From: Elusimicrobiota bacterium | GTDB lineage: Bacteria; Elusimicrobiota; Elusimicrobia; UBA1565; UBA9628 | Length of the DNA: 7,219 nucleotides | Direction: 5' to 3' | NCBI GenBank assembly: GCA_028865585.1 | Contig: JAGWJU010000058.1 | Span: 1-7,219, forward strand | Shown: in pieces, positions 6,298 to 7,219 of the stretch | Layout of the letters: each line of letters starts with the position of its first letter | Position numbering within the stretch: position 1 is the first letter of the stretch | The notes under the pieces: model-generated | Seen by the model: only the letters and a program-made list of their open reading frames with translations | Told to the model about the DNA's origin: nothing | Databases searched by the model: none | Made by a program: the position numbers and the translations under genes

Positions 6298-7219
6298 ATG
6301 CCGATGAACGCGCCGCGGGGCCGCGCCCGCCGTTTTGCAGGCCTTATGCCGGCGGCGCTTCTGCTTTTTGCCGCCGTGCCGCTGCGGGCCTGGAACAGCC
6401 CGACGCATCGGATTATCACGCTGGCGGTCGTTCAAGGGTTTCCGGTTTTTAAAACTCCCGCCGGCGGGGCGGTTTCGGAGGTTCCCGCGGAGACCTTGGC
6501 GCAACTGCTCGCCTCGTGGCAAAAACAAGGCGTCCGGGGTTGGCAGGGCAGCGGAAGCGTCGGCGCTTTTATTCAAAATTTGCGGCTCAACCCCAAGGGC
6601 GACTGGGCCGCGCCCGCGTCCTTTAAGCCCTATGCCGGCGACGCCGGTTCGCCGTTTCCGCTGGCCGTCAAGCCGGGAACGCCAGTTCCCATCGACTCGA
6701 TCTTCGCGGCCTACGTGCGCGAGCCGGACTGGGGGATGGACCAGGACATCTGCGGACGCCTGCCCTATCCCTGCAAACCGGATTGGAAATGGATGGACGC
6801 CTACGCGGAAGGCCTGCCCAGCCAGGCCTTCCGGCACATGTACTGGCCCAAGGGCTACCTGAAGCTTGCGAAAGCAATCCCCATTCCTATTTTTGTCCGC
6901 CACCCCATAGGCCAGGCGCCGGAGCGTTGCCGGATTTATTTTCAGCTCAGCATTCTCGCCGCCGACACGGGCCACCTTTACTGGGCGGCGCGGTTCCTGG
7001 CTTGGTCCATGCATTATGCCCAGGACGCGGCGCAGCCGTTCCACACGATGCAGATTCCATCGCGAAAACTGATGGTGTTCTCGCCCTGGCCCATCCCCAA
7101 TCAGACCGAAACGGCGCGCAAGATCGGCTACTACCATCTCGCGTTCGAGGACTACATGGACGGCTACGCGGCCCGTCTCGAAGGATCCATCGCGCAGGCG
7201 CCGTCCTTGGGACAAGGCG
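6298..7219 (+). CDS. secreted zinc-dependent phospholipase C / P1 nuclease superfamily protein, 3'-truncated by window end
   Basis: An open frame of 307 codons with no stop before the window ends. Residues 1-31 look like a signal peptide with an Arg-rich n-region (ARRF, weakly Tat-like), a Leu/Ala core and cleavage after LRA. Cleavage would expose Trp32 as the new N-terminus. WNSPTH (32-37) then matches the Trp1...His6 pair of P1 nuclease, where the free amino group of Trp1 binds zinc. His239-x3-Asp243-x5-His249 (HYAQDAAQPFH) reproduces the H-x3-D-x5-H zinc motif, and His280-x3-Glu284 the H-x3-E motif of B. cereus phospholipase C. Asp167 and His180 are plausible remaining ligands. The protein should be an extracytoplasmic trinuclear-zinc phosphodiesterase acting on phospholipid or nucleic acid; which one is undecidable. 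The insert between His37 and Asp167 is far longer than in the prototypes. It begins 4 nt after the thioesterase stop, without a Shine-Dalgarno site; Met3 (6304) is an alternative start. Confidence 0.8.
   Translation, partial: MPMNAPRGRARRFAGLMPAALLLFAAVPLRAWNSPTHRIITLAVVQGFPVFKTPAGGAVSEVPAETLAQLLASWQKQGVRGWQGSGSVGAFIQNLRLNPKGDWAAPASFKPYAGDAGSPFPLAVKPGTPVPIDSIFAAYVREPDWGMDQDICGRLPYPCKPDWKWMDAYAEGLPSQAFRHMYWPKGYLKLAKAIPIPIFVRHPIGQAPERCRIYFQLSILAADTGHLYWAARFLAWSMHYAQDAAQPFHTMQIPSRKLMVFSPWPIPNQTETARKIGYYHLAFEDYMDGYAARLEGSIAQAPSLGQG

Noticed and set aside
6335..6862. + strand open frame of 175 codons overlapping the phospholipase-like gene
   Set aside because: It is in a different frame from the one that shows a signal peptide and zinc ligands, is Arg/Pro-rich, and has no ribosome-binding site.
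6070..7215. Long - strand open frame (381 codons) opposite the thioesterase and the phospholipase-like gene
   Set aside because: Its translation is Arg/Gly/His/Pro-rich with no recognisable motif. The + strand frames over the same DNA carry the hotdog and zinc-ligand motifs, so it is a high-GC shadow.

Overview
The window is bacterial chromosomal DNA with high G+C content (roughly 60-65 % by eye). It carries sigma70-type promoters, Shine-Dalgarno sites in front of the first genes of each transcription unit, and two predicted exported proteins with N-terminal signal peptides. The lineage cannot be fixed from the sequence. Gene content fits a free-living, high-GC, Gram-negative-type bacterium, and a poorly sampled phylum is possible. 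No mobile element, CRISPR array, tRNA or rRNA is visible.

Region 1 (1-2606, + strand) is a two-gene sugar-nucleotide unit. A strong promoter (TAGACA, 18 bp, TATAAT) precedes a phosphoglucomutase/phosphomannomutase. It is followed 33 bp later by a sugar-1-phosphate nucleotidyltransferase with a C-terminal left-handed beta-helix. Together they would turn a hexose-6-phosphate into the 1-phosphate and then into an NDP-sugar, most plausibly GDP-mannose or a glucose nucleotide, for polysaccharide or cell-envelope synthesis.

Region 2 (2607-3066, - strand) is a convergent gene for a small, exported, extremely basic protein. It has a duplicated motif of about 30 residues and a very clear intrinsic terminator (10-bp GC stem plus T-rich tract).

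Region 3 (3067-7219, + strand) begins with a 153-bp divergent intergenic region that holds an extended -10 promoter and a tandem TTTTGAAC repeat. It continues as a tightly packed gene row: metK (S-adenosylmethionine synthetase), the two subunits of a 3-oxoacid (succinyl-CoA:acetoacetate-type) CoA-transferase, a hotdog-fold acyl-CoA thioesterase, and the first 307 codons of a secreted protein of the zinc-dependent phospholipase C / P1 nuclease superfamily that runs off the window. Gaps between these five genes are only 7, 4, 3 and 4 nt and lack convincing Shine-Dalgarno sites, so an operon with translational coupling is likely.

The genes are mostly recognisable housekeeping or metabolic families. 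The less ordinary elements are the metK-headed acyl-CoA/lipid-type operon, the phospholipase/nuclease-like protein with a large insertion between its metal ligands, and the basic two-repeat exported protein. I do not see a clearly new multi-gene system.
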